DNA from: Prochlorococcus sp. AG-388-A04
Lineage (GTDB): Bacteria; Cyanobacteriota; Cyanobacteriia; PCC-6307; Cyanobiaceae
Direction of reading: 5' to 3'
Assembly: GCA_003279935.1 (NCBI GenBank)
Contig: QCGL01000001.1
Location: forward strand, 1-64,000
DNA length: 64,000 nt
This document shows positions 48,023-58,052 of this stretch, piece after piece (within the stretch, counting starts at the first letter, position 1; each line of letters opens with the position of its first letter). The translations under genes were made by a program, and so were the position numbers. The notes under the pieces are model-generated. The model searched no databases, was not told the origin of the DNA, and saw nothing but the letters and a program-made list of their open reading frames with translations.

Positions 48023-49351
48023 ATGAGCATTAGATTAGTTTTAGTAAGACATGGGCTTAGCAGTTTTAATGAAAAAGGTTTAGTTCAAGGTAGGACAGAT
48101 GATTCATATTTAACCGATAAAGGATACGAGCAGGCACTAAAATCTGGGGAGGTTTTATCAGGGATTAATTTCGACAAGATATATTCATCTCCACTTGTAA
48201 GAGCAGCAGAGACTGCAAAAACAATTCAGAAAAACTTAAAAGGAGAAAATAATATTATTTATGATAAAAATTTATTAGAGGTTGATCTTGGTTCATGGTC
48301 TGGTTTAACTATTAATGAAATAAAAAACAAGTATCCAAAAGACTATCTTCTTTGGAAAAATGATCCTGAGAATTTAATTTTAGAGAGTATTCATAATTCA
48401 ACTTATCAACCAATTAAAGAATTATATGTACAGGCAGATGTATTTATTAAAAGTATTTTTAAAATCTATTTAGAAAAAGAAGAAGCAAATATTTTAGTAA
48501 TTGGTCATAATGCAATCCTTAGATGCTTAATTTTATTACTAATTGGGAAACCTAAAAAAGGTTTTAGAAAAATAAAGTTAGATAATGCCTCTCTTTCAAT
48601 CCTTAATATTGTGAAGAAAAGAAATTCATATAATACACAAATTGAATGTTTAAACCAAACTTCTCATCTAGATAAAAGAATTCCTGATCAGATTGGAGAC
48701 TCAAGAATATTTTTAGTTAGGCATGGTGAAACCAACTGGAATAAAGAGGGTCGATTCCAAGGGCAAATCAATATTCCTTTAAATAATAATGGGAAAGATC
48801 AGGCGGGAAAGGCCTCTAAATATTTAGAAGAAGTTAACTTCAACAAAGCTTTTTCAAGTTCAATGGATAGACCATATGAAACCGCACAAATAATTCTTCA
48901 AAACAAATCAGATTTAGAAATAAAAAAGATTGAAAATTTAGTAGAAATAAGCCATGGATTATGGGAAGGCAAATTAGAAAATCAAATTAAGCAACAATGG
49001 CCAGAATTACTTAAAAATTGGCATGAAAAACCTGAAGAAGTGCTTATGCCCGAGGGTGAGAGTATCAAAGAAGTCTCTGAAAGATCAGTTAAGGCTTGGG
49101 GAGAAATATGTTTAGCTCAAAAGAATAAAGATTTGACCTTATTAGTCGCACATGATGCAGTAAATAAAACCCTTATTTGTAATTTATTAGGAATTGATTT
49201 TTCTAATATCTGGATGATAAAGCAAGGTAATGGAGGTATAACTATTATTGATCTTTTTAAGGATCCTCAAAAAGATAATGTAATTAGTGCTTTGAATATT
49301 ACGACACATCTTGGTGGAATACTGGACTCAACGGTATCCGGGGCTCTTTAA
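48023..49351 (+). CDS. Tandem histidine-phosphatase (phosphoglycerate-mutase-like)
   Basis: Two fused histidine phosphatase domains. Domain 1 (~1-205) has LVRHGLSSFNEKGLVQG with the second His in VIGHNAILR. Domain 2 (~228-442) has LVRHGETNWNKEGRFQG with the second His in LVAHDAVNK. Both RHG triads and distal His look intact. Cyanobacterial genomes annotate this as cofactor-dependent phosphoglycerate mutase (gpmB), but the fold also covers phosphatases, so the specific reaction is uncertain. Length 442 aa. Confidence 0.88.
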   Translation: MSIRLVLVRHGLSSFNEKGLVQGRTDDSYLTDKGYEQALKSGEVLSGINFDKIYSSPLVRAAETAKTIQKNLKGENNIIYDKNLLEVDLGSWSGLTINEIKNKYPKDYLLWKNDPENLILESIHNSTYQPIKELYVQADVFIKSIFKIYLEKEEANILVIGHNAILRCLILLLIGKPKKGFRKIKLDNASLSILNIVKKRNSYNTQIECLNQTSHLDKRIPDQIGDSRIFLVRHGETNWNKEGRFQGQINIPLNNNGKDQAGKASKYLEEVNFNKAFSSSMDRPYETAQIILQNKSDLEIKKIENLVEISHGLWEGKLENQIKQQWPELLKNWHEKPEEVLMPEGESIKEVSERSVKAWGEICLAQKNKDLTLLVAHDAVNKTLICNLLGIDFSNIWMIKQGNGGITIIDLFKDPQKDNVISALNITTHLGGILDSTVSGAL

Positions 49352-49352
49352 A

Positions 49353-50606
49353 ATGGGGAAAAGCTTTTTTTTTGAAAATATAAATATTTTGATGGGTTCC
49401 AATGCGACAGTTATTAAAGATAATTTATTAATTATCGATGGCAAAATAAAAGCATTTGGTAAAAAGGCTAAAGAGGAGGCGTTCAAGAAGAATATTAAAA
49501 TTTCTAAATCTGGTAATAAAATATTGGCTCCAATGCTTGTTGATAGTCACTCATTTTTAGAAGATCCCTTAACAGGAGTTAATGATAACCTAGAAAATTT
49601 AAAGTTTAGAGCAAAGAAATCAGGTTTTGGTACAATCGCCTTTCTTCCAAATAGTAAAAACTGGAGAGATAATCCTGAAAAAATACCCTTTCAGAAAAAT
49701 TATGATTTTGATTTAAATATTTATTTTTGGGGAAGTTTAAGTTTGGAAGATGAAGGCAAAAAACTATCTCCCCATAGTGAACTTTTGAAATCAGGTGCAA
49801 TAGGTCTCTCTACTAAAAACTTTTTGGATAACTCAATCATTTTGAAAAGTCTTTCTTTAGATGCAATCAAGACATCACCAATATTATTTTCGTTAACAAA
49901 AAAAAATTCACTACAGAAAGGAATTATAAATAAGGACATAAAATCACTACAATCAGGATTTTATATTATTGAAAATAATAATGAGATTGCAGAAGTTAAA
50001 AATATTTTAGGAATCAAGAATATTTTTCCAGATAAAAATATAGTAATTAAAAATATCTCAGATTTAAATTCTCTGAAAGAAATAGAAAAATATACTATTC
50101 CAATTTTAACAACAATAAGTTGGTGGAGCTTAATCGCCGATACAAACAATCTCGAGTTTGATGATCTTGGCTGGAAAGTAGATCCCCCTTTGGGCTCTCA
50201 GGAAAATAGAGAATTTTTAATAAAAGGTTTAGAAAATGATTTAATTCAAGCTATTGCAGTAAACTCAAAGGCATTAAGTGATGAAGATACATTTATTCCC
50301 ATAAATGATAGACCCGCAGGGATAAGCTCTTTTGAATTAGTTTTACCGTTATTGTGGAAAGAATTAGTAGTAAAAAGAGATTGGCCAATCCCAATGCTTT
50401 GGAAATATTTAAGTTTTAATCCCTCTAATTTATTAGGAATAATGCAAGAGAAATTGTCTATCGGCAGTAAAAGATGGCTTATATTTGACCCTGATCAAAA
50501 ATGGCTAAATAATCAAATCAATTTAGGTTATGATTCCCCTTCAAATTTTCCCAAGAAAAATAAATTAATTAAAGGGAAAGTGATTCATGTAGGGCTTGAT
50601 TTTTAA
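49353..50606 (+). CDS. Dihydroorotase-like protein, probably catalytically inactive
   Basis: Amidohydrolase-fold protein (417 aa from ATG 49353, 1 base after the upstream stop; the track's 49311 start overlaps the upstream gene). The family outline is clear: INGKI-type N-terminal beta region, ILAPMLVDSH, and RPAGISSFELVLPLLW like DHOase PPG..xLE..LPLL. But the metal-binding HxH is HSF (His66, Phe68), and the catalytic DHAPH equivalent reads NSKAL. The active site therefore looks lost, as in the pseudo-dihydroorotases that partner aspartate transcarbamoylase. Confidence 0.8.
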   Translation: MGKSFFFENINILMGSNATVIKDNLLIIDGKIKAFGKKAKEEAFKKNIKISKSGNKILAPMLVDSHSFLEDPLTGVNDNLENLKFRAKKSGFGTIAFLPNSKNWRDNPEKIPFQKNYDFDLNIYFWGSLSLEDEGKKLSPHSELLKSGAIGLSTKNFLDNSIILKSLSLDAIKTSPILFSLTKKNSLQKGIINKDIKSLQSGFYIIENNNEIAEVKNILGIKNIFPDKNIVIKNISDLNSLKEIEKYTIPILTTISWWSLIADTNNLEFDDLGWKVDPPLGSQENREFLIKGLENDLIQAIAVNSKALSDEDTFIPINDRPAGISSFELVLPLLWKELVVKRDWPIPMLWKYLSFNPSNLLGIMQEKLSIGSKRWLIFDPDQKWLNNQINLGYDSPSNFPKKNKLIKGKVIHVGLDF

Positions 50607-51255
50607 AAAGCCCAAAATTCTTTAGAGGCCAAAACCTAAAATAAGCTTTCCCAATTATTTCTTTTTTATGAAGAAATTTACTACCAGGCCAATATCTTCC
50701 ATCCCAGCTATTTGATCTATTGTCACCTAAAACCAAAAAATGATCCTCCGGTACTTTCAAACTTTTAAATTCTCCGCAATTATTAAAAAAGGATTCTGAA
50801 CAGAAATTAATAACATATGGCTCAAAAATCTTTTTATTATTAACTATCACTTCGCCTTTAATATTGACACTCACTAATTCTCCAGGCAATGCTACTACTC
50901 TTTTTATATAAGCATCACAAGCCTGATCTCTTAATCCAGGGATGAATGACATTGGAGGAAAACCCATAAAAAAACAATAACTTTTATTTGGTAAGGGGTT
51001 AGATCTTGATGCAATAAGTTTTTCATCAAAAGAAAAAGGGGATTTAAAAACAATAATGTCTCCTCTTTGAGGTGATGAATTTTTTAAGGAAATTTTTTCA
51101 ATAATTAATCTATCGTTTATTTGTAATTCAGGAAGCATTGAACCAGAGGGAATATAACGAGGTTCGGCTAAAAAAGATCTGCAAGAAGAGACAAAAAAAG
51201 CTAAGAGAAGTAATGGTCCCCACTCAAAAAGTATATTTTTAAAAGAGAAATTCAT
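50569..51255 (-). CDS. lepB: Signal peptidase I
   Basis: Membrane serine protease removing signal peptides. One TM helix (GPLLLLAFFVSSCRSFL, ~13-29), then catalytic Ser39 in YIPSGSMLPEL and Lys118 in AYIKRVVALPGE. The C-terminal region LGDNRSNSWDGRYWP is box E. The 228-aa length is normal. It converges on the dihydroorotase-like gene, and their 3' ends overlap by 38 bases. Confidence 0.95.
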   Translation of the reverse strand: MNFSFKNILFEWGPLLLLAFFVSSCRSFLAEPRYIPSGSMLPELQINDRLIIEKISLKNSSPQRGDIIVFKSPFSFDEKLIASRSNPLPNKSYCFFMGFPPMSFIPGLRDQACDAYIKRVVALPGELVSVNIKGEVIVNNKKIFEPYVINFCSESFFNNCGEFKSLKVPEDHFLVLGDNRSNSWDGRYWPGSKFLHKKEIIGKAYFRFWPLKNFGLFKNQALHESLSL

Positions 51256-51284
51256 AAAATTTACAAACCTATAAAATTAAATAC

Positions 51285-51641
51285 CTATTTGAGGTTTGCG
51301 ATATATTCAGACTCATTGAATCCAAGTATTAATTTACTTTCATTAATAATTAGAAATGGTCTTTTGATTAATTTTCCATCATTTGACAATAGTTCAATAA
51401 TTTTTGTTTTGGTTAAGTCAAGAATATCAATCCCGATTAACTTATAACTCTTACCTCTTGTATTAAATATCTTCTTAATGTCTAAAGAAAATTGTATTAA
51501 AGCCAGTTCCAAAAATTTTTTTGAAGGTGGTTCTTTAACAATATCTATTAATTGATAATTAATATTATTTTGATCAAGCCACTTGGACGCTTTTCTACAT
51601 GTAGAGCATTTTGGATAGCTATAAAAAATTACTCTTTTCAA
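51285..51641 (-). CDS. ArsC/Spx-family thioredoxin-fold protein
   Basis: 118-aa protein of the ArsC/Spx family: PKCSTCRKASKWLDQNN carries a CxxC pair, then VKEPPSKKFL and IKRPFLIINESKLILGF (conserved RP cis-Pro region). In Gram-positives Spx binds RNA polymerase; ArsC-type members reduce arsenate. With CSTC it could be a redox or arsenate reductase, but neither is proven. It lies 1 base downstream of ppa in the same operon, and upstream of lepB. Confidence 0.86.
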   Translation of the reverse strand: MKRVIFYSYPKCSTCRKASKWLDQNNINYQLIDIVKEPPSKKFLELALIQFSLDIKKIFNTRGKSYKLIGIDILDLTKTKIIELLSNDGKLIKRPFLIINESKLILGFNESEYIANLK

Positions 51642-51642
51642 T

Positions 51643-52191
51643 TTATTTAACTATTGATGATTTTTTTAAAACTTTAAAGGATTTCTTTTTTTTTGGTGTA
51701 CATTTTCTTAAAAGTTCTTCAACTACTTCAAAATCTCTCCAACCATCTATTTGAACCGTCCTTCCATCTAAACCTTTGCTTGTTCTAAAAAATTCTGCAA
51801 CATCTTCTAATTGATTAGATGCTATTTGATTAATGCTAATTATATTTTCTTGCCTAGGATTAGATATAGGAACACATAAAAGTTTCCCATCATATTGCCC
51901 ACAGTCATGCATATCTAAGACACCTATAGGTCTTGCTTTTATTAAACAACCTGCGAATGTTGGCTCATCCATAATTACCATTGCATCTAGTGGAGCACCA
52001 TCATCAGCTAGGGTATTTGGGACAAAGCCATAGTCAAATGGGTAGCGGACTGAAGAATGCAAAATCCTATCAAGTGCCATAATTCCAGCTTGAGAACAAT
52101 ATTCATATTTATTCCTGCTACCAGCTGGTATTTCAACAACTAAATTAACTATGCCCTTCATAGGAGATGGAGGTATCAAACTAAGATCCAT
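51643..52191 (-). CDS. ppa: Family I inorganic pyrophosphatase with altered active site
   Basis: 182 aa. By alignment from memory to E. coli PPase, Glu20, Lys28, Asp64, Asp69, Asp96, Asp101 and Lys103 of the metal and phosphate sites are conserved (VEIPAG, KYEY, DDGAPLD, DCGQYDGK). However, the position of the general base Asp67 is Ala66, and the phosphate-binding Tyr141 position is Ser138. Either the enzyme is slow or its job has changed. It overlaps the 85-aa gene upstream by 11 bases and is followed by the ArsC-like gene. Confidence 0.88.
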   Translation of the reverse strand: MDLSLIPPSPMKGIVNLVVEIPAGSRNKYEYCSQAGIMALDRILHSSVRYPFDYGFVPNTLADDGAPLDAMVIMDEPTFAGCLIKARPIGVLDMHDCGQYDGKLLCVPISNPRQENIISINQIASNQLEDVAEFFRTSKGLDGRTVQIDGWRDFEVVEELLRKCTPKKKKSFKVLKKSSIVK

Positions 52192-52438
52192 CTTTTTTAA
52201 TTAAGTGAAAAGAAGTAATCTCATTTCCTTGAGATAAAGGTCTACCAAGTAAAATACAAATTGAGGGCAATAGAATTGTTAGGGAGGCTATAATAATCCC
52301 AAGAAACGAAATTGATAAACTCTTCATACTTAAGGGGTCATCATCATCATCTCTTTCCAATTCACTTGAAATAGTAATAAAAGAAGATTTTTTGCTTAAA
52401 TTACTTTTGACAAACCGCTTTGAATTTGTGTATCTCAA
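52181..52438 (-). CDS. Small single-pass membrane protein upstream of ppa
   Basis: 85 aa with an N-terminal basic, then acidic stretch (RDDDDD) and one TM helix (SISFLGIIIASLTILLPSICILLG). Start is TTG; an ATG at MKSLSISF would give only the TM part. It overlaps ppa by 11 bases, so it is probably translated in the same operon. No family is recognised. Confidence 0.6.
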   Translation of the reverse strand: MRYTNSKRFVKSNLSKKSSFITISSELERDDDDDPLSMKSLSISFLGIIIASLTILLPSICILLGRPLSQGNEITSFHLIKKDGS

Positions 52439-52524
52439 GAGATTTACTTGTTAAAAGTTTAGTAATATACTTAACAAAATTATTTTACAATTAAAAAGTA
52501 CATAAATCAAAATATAGTTTAAGA

Positions 52525-52875
52525 TTAATTTTTTTCTAGTAAAGATCTAATACTTTTTAATTCTTCAAGGATTTGAGAGAGCGTGTTTTGTGCAGCTGAA
52601 GATGGAGAATTAAAAACTTCGACAGTAACTTCTTTAATTCTTAAAATATCCTTAGCAAATCTTGCAACTTCATTAGGGTGAAAACGTAATGGTTCTTTCT
52701 GATCAGTTCTATATTCAGGATTTAATTTTCTCGGGTTAAAGCTAGGATTTAAATTTCTTAGATCTGTATTTGTGTACCTGTAAACAGAAGCTCTTGATCG
52801 GTTAAGGAATTTCTGAACTTCATCAATACCAACTAATTCTTCTGAACTAGAAATATTAGAATCTATATTTTCCAT
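52525..52875 (-). CDS. Small excisionase/MerR-like HTH protein
   Basis: 116 aa. ELVGIDEVQKFLNRSRASVYRYTN has the look of a winged-helix/excisionase DNA-binding helix (xIDEVxxFLxRSRASVYRY), followed by RFHPNEVARFAKDI, the second helix of such folds. A short coiled coil (ILEELKSIRSLLEKN) at the C-terminus could allow dimerisation. It is likely a small transcription regulator, with target unknown. It lies 177 bases from the divergent proS. Confidence 0.72.
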   Translation of the reverse strand: MENIDSNISSSEELVGIDEVQKFLNRSRASVYRYTNTDLRNLNPSFNPRKLNPEYRTDQKEPLRFHPNEVARFAKDILRIKEVTVEVFNSPSSAAQNTLSQILEELKSIRSLLEKN

Positions 52876-53052
52876 AACTTTATTAAAAATTTCATTCAGG
52901 TTATTGAATTCACTTAAAAATTTTAAGTTTTATTATTGCAGAAATTAGCAGAAAGGGTAAATCTAAACTACCTGCCTTCAGGGACTCAAGACACTTTAAA
53001 ATTTTTTTACACCTGAATTGATAAAATTGATTAAATTTATAAGTTTCTTTTT

Positions 53053-54855
53053 ATGCGTGTCACTACCTCATTTCCTCTGGGGACGCTTCGCGACACTCCT
53101 TCTGAAGCAGAAATTATTTCTCATCAATTACTTTTAAAAGGGGGTTATATTCGCAGACTTAATAGTGGCATTTATGCATACATGCCAATAATGCTTAGAG
53201 TTATCGAAAAAATATCTGCCATAATTGAAAAAGAACTTAATAATATTTATTGTTCGAAATTACTTTTACCCCAACTCCACCCAGCAGAATTATGGAAAAA
53301 AAGTGAAAGATGGGAAGGTTACACCGCAGGAGAAGGGATAATGTTCAATTTAAAGGATAGACAAGGAAAAGAATTTGGCTTGGCACCTACACATGAAGAA
53401 GTCATTACAAGTATTGCATCAGAAATGATAAATTCATATAAACAGCTTCCTATATGTTTTTACCAAATACAAACAAAATTTAGGGATGAGATTAGACCTA
53501 GATTTGGATTAATGAGAAGTAGGGAATTTATAATGAAGGATGCTTATTCTTTTCACTCTTCAAAAGAAGATTTATCTTCTTTTTACGAAAAAATGGAAAT
53601 AGCTTATGAAAATATTTTTAAAAATTGTGGATTAGATACAGTCGGCGTGGATGCCGATAGTGGAGCAATTGGAGGAGCAGCATCTAAAGAGTTTATGGTA
53701 ACAGCAGATGCAGGGGAGGATTCTATTTTATTTACTGAGAGTGGTTCATATGCGGCCAACATTGAAAAAGCCGTTTCTTTACCATCTAAAGAGATTCCTT
53801 TAATAATGTCCCAAGAAGAATGGATAGAAACCCCTAATCAAAAATCGATTGTTGATATTTGTCAAAATAATAATTTAGATGCAAGTCAAATAATTAAGGT
53901 CGTTATATTCCTTGCAAAATTTGAAGACAAATCTGAAGTCCCAATCCTCGCATGTATTAGAGGAGATCAGAATATTAATGAAGTCAAGCTTTTTAATTTG
54001 ATCAACAAAAAATATATTTCAAACTTGATACACCTAAAAATAGTTGAAGATAATGCCATTATTAATAAAAATCTAACTAATTTTCCATTAGGTTTTATTG
54101 GGCCAGATATAAACGATGAAACAATAAAAATTAATTCCAGTTGGGATAAAAGTTGGATAAGAATCGCTGACTACTCTGCCAGTAATCTTTCCAGTTTTGT
54201 GAGTGGTGGTAACAAAGTTGATTTTCACAAAGTATTCCGTGCATTTTCATTTATTGAGAAAAAGTTTTTAATATCAGATATAAGGAATGCAAAAAAAGGA
54301 GATTACATCAGCCATGAAAGTAATGAAGAGTTAAAAGAAAAAAGAGGTATTGAAATTGGACATATTTTTCAATTGGGCCAAAAATATAGTGAGAAATTAA
54401 ATGCAAAGTTTTCTGATAGGGATGGTCAATTGAAAAATTTATGGATGGGTTGTTATGGAATAGGGGTAACAAGAATAGCACAAGCGGCAATTGAACAGAA
54501 TCATGATGAAAATGGTATTTCTTGGCCAATTCAAATTTCTCCATTTGAGATTTTAATTATTCCGACTAATTTGAAAGATCCCATTCAAAAAGCACTTACT
54601 GAAGAGATTTATGAAGACTTTAGAAGCAACCAAATCGATGTTCTCCTTGACGACCGAGATGATAGAGCAGGAGTGAAATTTAAAGATGCAGATTTAATTG
54701 GAATTCCTTTTCAAATAATTATTGGCAGAGACTCAATTAATAAAGAAGTAGAATTCTTCTCTAGATCAAGCAAAAGTAAAATTAAGATAGCATCTAAAAA
54801 TTTATTAGAGAAATTTATTTCCGAATCAAAAGTAATGTACAATAAAAATTCTTAA
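53053..54855 (+). CDS. proS: Prolyl-tRNA synthetase
   Basis: Class II aminoacyl-tRNA synthetase, bacterial type with an editing (INS) insertion. Motif 2 region FRDEIRPRFGLMRSREFIMKDAYSFH and motif 3 GCYGIGVTRIAQAAIEQNHDENG are clear. The segment around residues 225-400 is the insertion domain, and the C-terminal anticodon-binding domain includes VLLDDRDDRAGVKFKDADLIGIP. Length 600 aa is normal. It ends 26 bases before psb27. Confidence 0.98.
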   Translation: MRVTTSFPLGTLRDTPSEAEIISHQLLLKGGYIRRLNSGIYAYMPIMLRVIEKISAIIEKELNNIYCSKLLLPQLHPAELWKKSERWEGYTAGEGIMFNLKDRQGKEFGLAPTHEEVITSIASEMINSYKQLPICFYQIQTKFRDEIRPRFGLMRSREFIMKDAYSFHSSKEDLSSFYEKMEIAYENIFKNCGLDTVGVDADSGAIGGAASKEFMVTADAGEDSILFTESGSYAANIEKAVSLPSKEIPLIMSQEEWIETPNQKSIVDICQNNNLDASQIIKVVIFLAKFEDKSEVPILACIRGDQNINEVKLFNLINKKYISNLIHLKIVEDNAIINKNLTNFPLGFIGPDINDETIKINSSWDKSWIRIADYSASNLSSFVSGGNKVDFHKVFRAFSFIEKKFLISDIRNAKKGDYISHESNEELKEKRGIEIGHIFQLGQKYSEKLNAKFSDRDGQLKNLWMGCYGIGVTRIAQAAIEQNHDENGISWPIQISPFEILIIPTNLKDPIQKALTEEIYEDFRSNQIDVLLDDRDDRAGVKFKDADLIGIPFQIIIGRDSINKEVEFFSRSSKSKIKIASKNLLEKFISESKVMYNKNS

Positions 54856-54881
54856 AGCTAAATTTTATTCGGAGTTAAGTT

Positions 54882-55319
54882 ATGTTAGTTAAAAAGATGA
54901 CTGAATTATTTTCTAGATTTTTTGTAAAAGCTTTATCTTTTGCTATTTGTATATCTGTTTTTTTTACACTATTTAATTCTCCATCATATGCAGCAAAGAC
55001 TTCTATGACAGGTGATTATGCAAAAGACACAATATCAGTTGTTAAAACCCTACAAATTGCCGTTGAAACTCCAAAAGATTCTCCTGATAAGGATAAGGTT
55101 AGAGATGAATCACTTGCTCTAATAACTGATTATATTTCTAGATACAGAAACAGAGGCATGGTTAATAAAACTCAATCATTTACTACAATGCAGACAGCAT
55201 TAAACGCCATGGCAGGTCATTACAAAAACTTTGCAACTAGGCCTCTACCAGATAAGCTTAAAGAGCGTTTAACTAAAGAATTCACTCTTGCCGAAAAAAT
55301 GGTTCTCAGAGAAAGTTAA
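54882..55319 (+). CDS. psb27: Photosystem II assembly factor Psb27
   Basis: Lumenal four-helix protein that binds CP43 during PSII assembly/repair before the oxygen-evolving complex forms. Signal peptide AICISVFFTLFNSPSYA, with cleavage likely after SYA. Family core: YAKDTISVVKTLQIAV, SRYRNRGMVNKTQSFTTMQTALNAMAGHY, PDKLKERLTKEFTLAEKMVLR. No lipobox Cys is present, so it is not lipid-anchored as in freshwater cyanobacteria. A GGAG lies 8 bases before ATG, one of the rare good Shine-Dalgarno sites here. Confidence 0.95.
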   Translation: MLVKKMTELFSRFFVKALSFAICISVFFTLFNSPSYAAKTSMTGDYAKDTISVVKTLQIAVETPKDSPDKDKVRDESLALITDYISRYRNRGMVNKTQSFTTMQTALNAMAGHYKNFATRPLPDKLKERLTKEFTLAEKMVLRES

Positions 55320-55328
55320 TACAAATGA

Positions 55329-56711
<1,383 letters not shown>

Positions 56712-56729
56712 TCAAGAAATCTGACCTCA

Positions 56730-57746
56730 ATGATAGAAAAAAACAACCTTTTTGATCTAAAAAAAGATATAGACCTTATTGGATTAGGAAATGCAATAGT
56801 TGATATTATTGTTAATGTGGATGATGAATTTTTAGAGATAAATACCCTCAAAAAGGGATCTATGAATCTTATCAACTCTAATGAATCTGAAGCTTTATTA
56901 AAAAATTGCACAGTAATTAAAAAAATATCAGGGGGGTCTTCTGCTAATACTGTCGTATGCTTAGCTGAATTAGATAATAATGTTCAATTTATTGGAAGAG
57001 TAAAGAATGACAATTTTGGAAATTTCTTCTCTACTGATATTAAAAGAAGTAATACTATTTTTAACACCCCGCCAATAGATAAAGGGCCCTCAAGTGCACA
57101 TTCAATAATTTTTATAACTCCAGATGCGCAAAGAACAATGTGCACATATTTGGGGGCTTCAATTGAATTTGAACCTAAAGATGTAAATTATAACTTAATA
57201 GCAAATAGCAAATATTTATACTTGGAAGGATACTTATGGGATAGTGATTTAGCCAAAAATGCCTTTCTTCAAGCTGCAAAGCTTGCCAAAGAATCCGATA
57301 CAAAAATAATACTTTCATTATCGGACTCTTTTTGTGTAGATAGGCATCGAGAAAGTTTCTTAGAATTAATTGAAAACTACATTGATATAGTTTTTTGTAA
57401 TGAATCAGAAGTTTTGAGTCTATTTCAAGAGAATGATTTACAAAGATGCCAAGAATCTATTTCTTCAATATGTGAATTAGTAATAATCACTTTAGGAAGT
57501 AAAGGTTCTTTAATTGTCAATAAAGGCAAGTCTGAAGAAATAAAACCAAAACTATTAGGAAAAATTATTGATACAACCGGCGCAGGAGATCTTTATGCTG
57601 GTGGATTTATACATGGACTAATTAATAATTATTCTTTAAAAAAGTGCGGAGAAATAGGCTCAATATGCGCTGGTCATATAATTACTCAGTTAGGTTCTAG
57701 ATCTAATATTAATCTTCAAAAGTTATTACGGACACACCTGATTTGA
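56730..57746 (+). CDS. PfkB-family carbohydrate (adenosine-type) kinase
   Basis: Ribokinase-fold kinase of 338 aa: GLGNAIVDIIVNVDDEFL at the N-terminus and the substrate/anion-hole signature DTTGAGDLYAGGF with catalytic Asp at the C-terminus. GGSSANTVVCLAEL is the first PfkB signature. Its resemblance to adenosine kinases suggests salvage of adenosine, which fits the purA neighbour, but fructose or other sugar kinases are alternatives. The 3' end overlaps the convergent cutA by 21 bases. Confidence 0.85.
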   Translation: MIEKNNLFDLKKDIDLIGLGNAIVDIIVNVDDEFLEINTLKKGSMNLINSNESEALLKNCTVIKKISGGSSANTVVCLAELDNNVQFIGRVKNDNFGNFFSTDIKRSNTIFNTPPIDKGPSSAHSIIFITPDAQRTMCTYLGASIEFEPKDVNYNLIANSKYLYLEGYLWDSDLAKNAFLQAAKLAKESDTKIILSLSDSFCVDRHRESFLELIENYIDIVFCNESEVLSLFQENDLQRCQESISSICELVIITLGSKGSLIVNKGKSEEIKPKLLGKIIDTTGAGDLYAGGFIHGLINNYSLKKCGEIGSICAGHIITQLGSRSNINLQKLLRTHLI

Positions 57747-58052
57747 ACAAGATTTATTTACCCAATTAGAATATTCTTTTGCAGAATTAAACTTTTTATA
57801 AATAATTTGTGGAATATCATAAGATATCTGCTTTTGTAAGAAAACTACCAAAGCATTTTTCAACTCTGGTTTACTTTTTATTATAATTTCACACTCATTA
57901 ACATCCTCAATTTTTCCTTTCCACTCATAAATGGAATTAATCTCTTTTAATGAGACACACGCTGCAAGCTTTTTTTCGAGTAATAATTTAGCTATTTTTT
58001 TAGCTGCTTTTTTATTGCATTCAGTTGCTACCAAAAGTAAAACTTTCTTCAT
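57726..58052 (-). CDS. cutA: Divalent-cation tolerance protein CutA
   Basis: 108-aa trimeric PII-like fold protein. LLVATECNKKAAKKIAKLLLEKKLAACVSL, the SIYEWKGKIEDVNECEIIIKSK core and YDIPQIIYKKF are the family hallmarks. It is associated with copper/cation tolerance or protein stabilisation; direct metal function is debated. Its start overlaps the stop of cobK by 4 bases, so it is translationally coupled. Confidence 0.94.
   Translation of the reverse strand: MKKVLLLVATECNKKAAKKIAKLLLEKKLAACVSLKEINSIYEWKGKIEDVNECEIIIKSKPELKNALVVFLQKQISYDIPQIIYKKFNSAKEYSNWVNKSCSNQVCP

Noticed and set aside
52876-53052. T-box or other riboswitch in the 177-base proS leader region
   Set aside because: Only a 4-base stem (CCTG-CCTT-CAGG) is visible and T-boxes are not expected in cyanobacteria.
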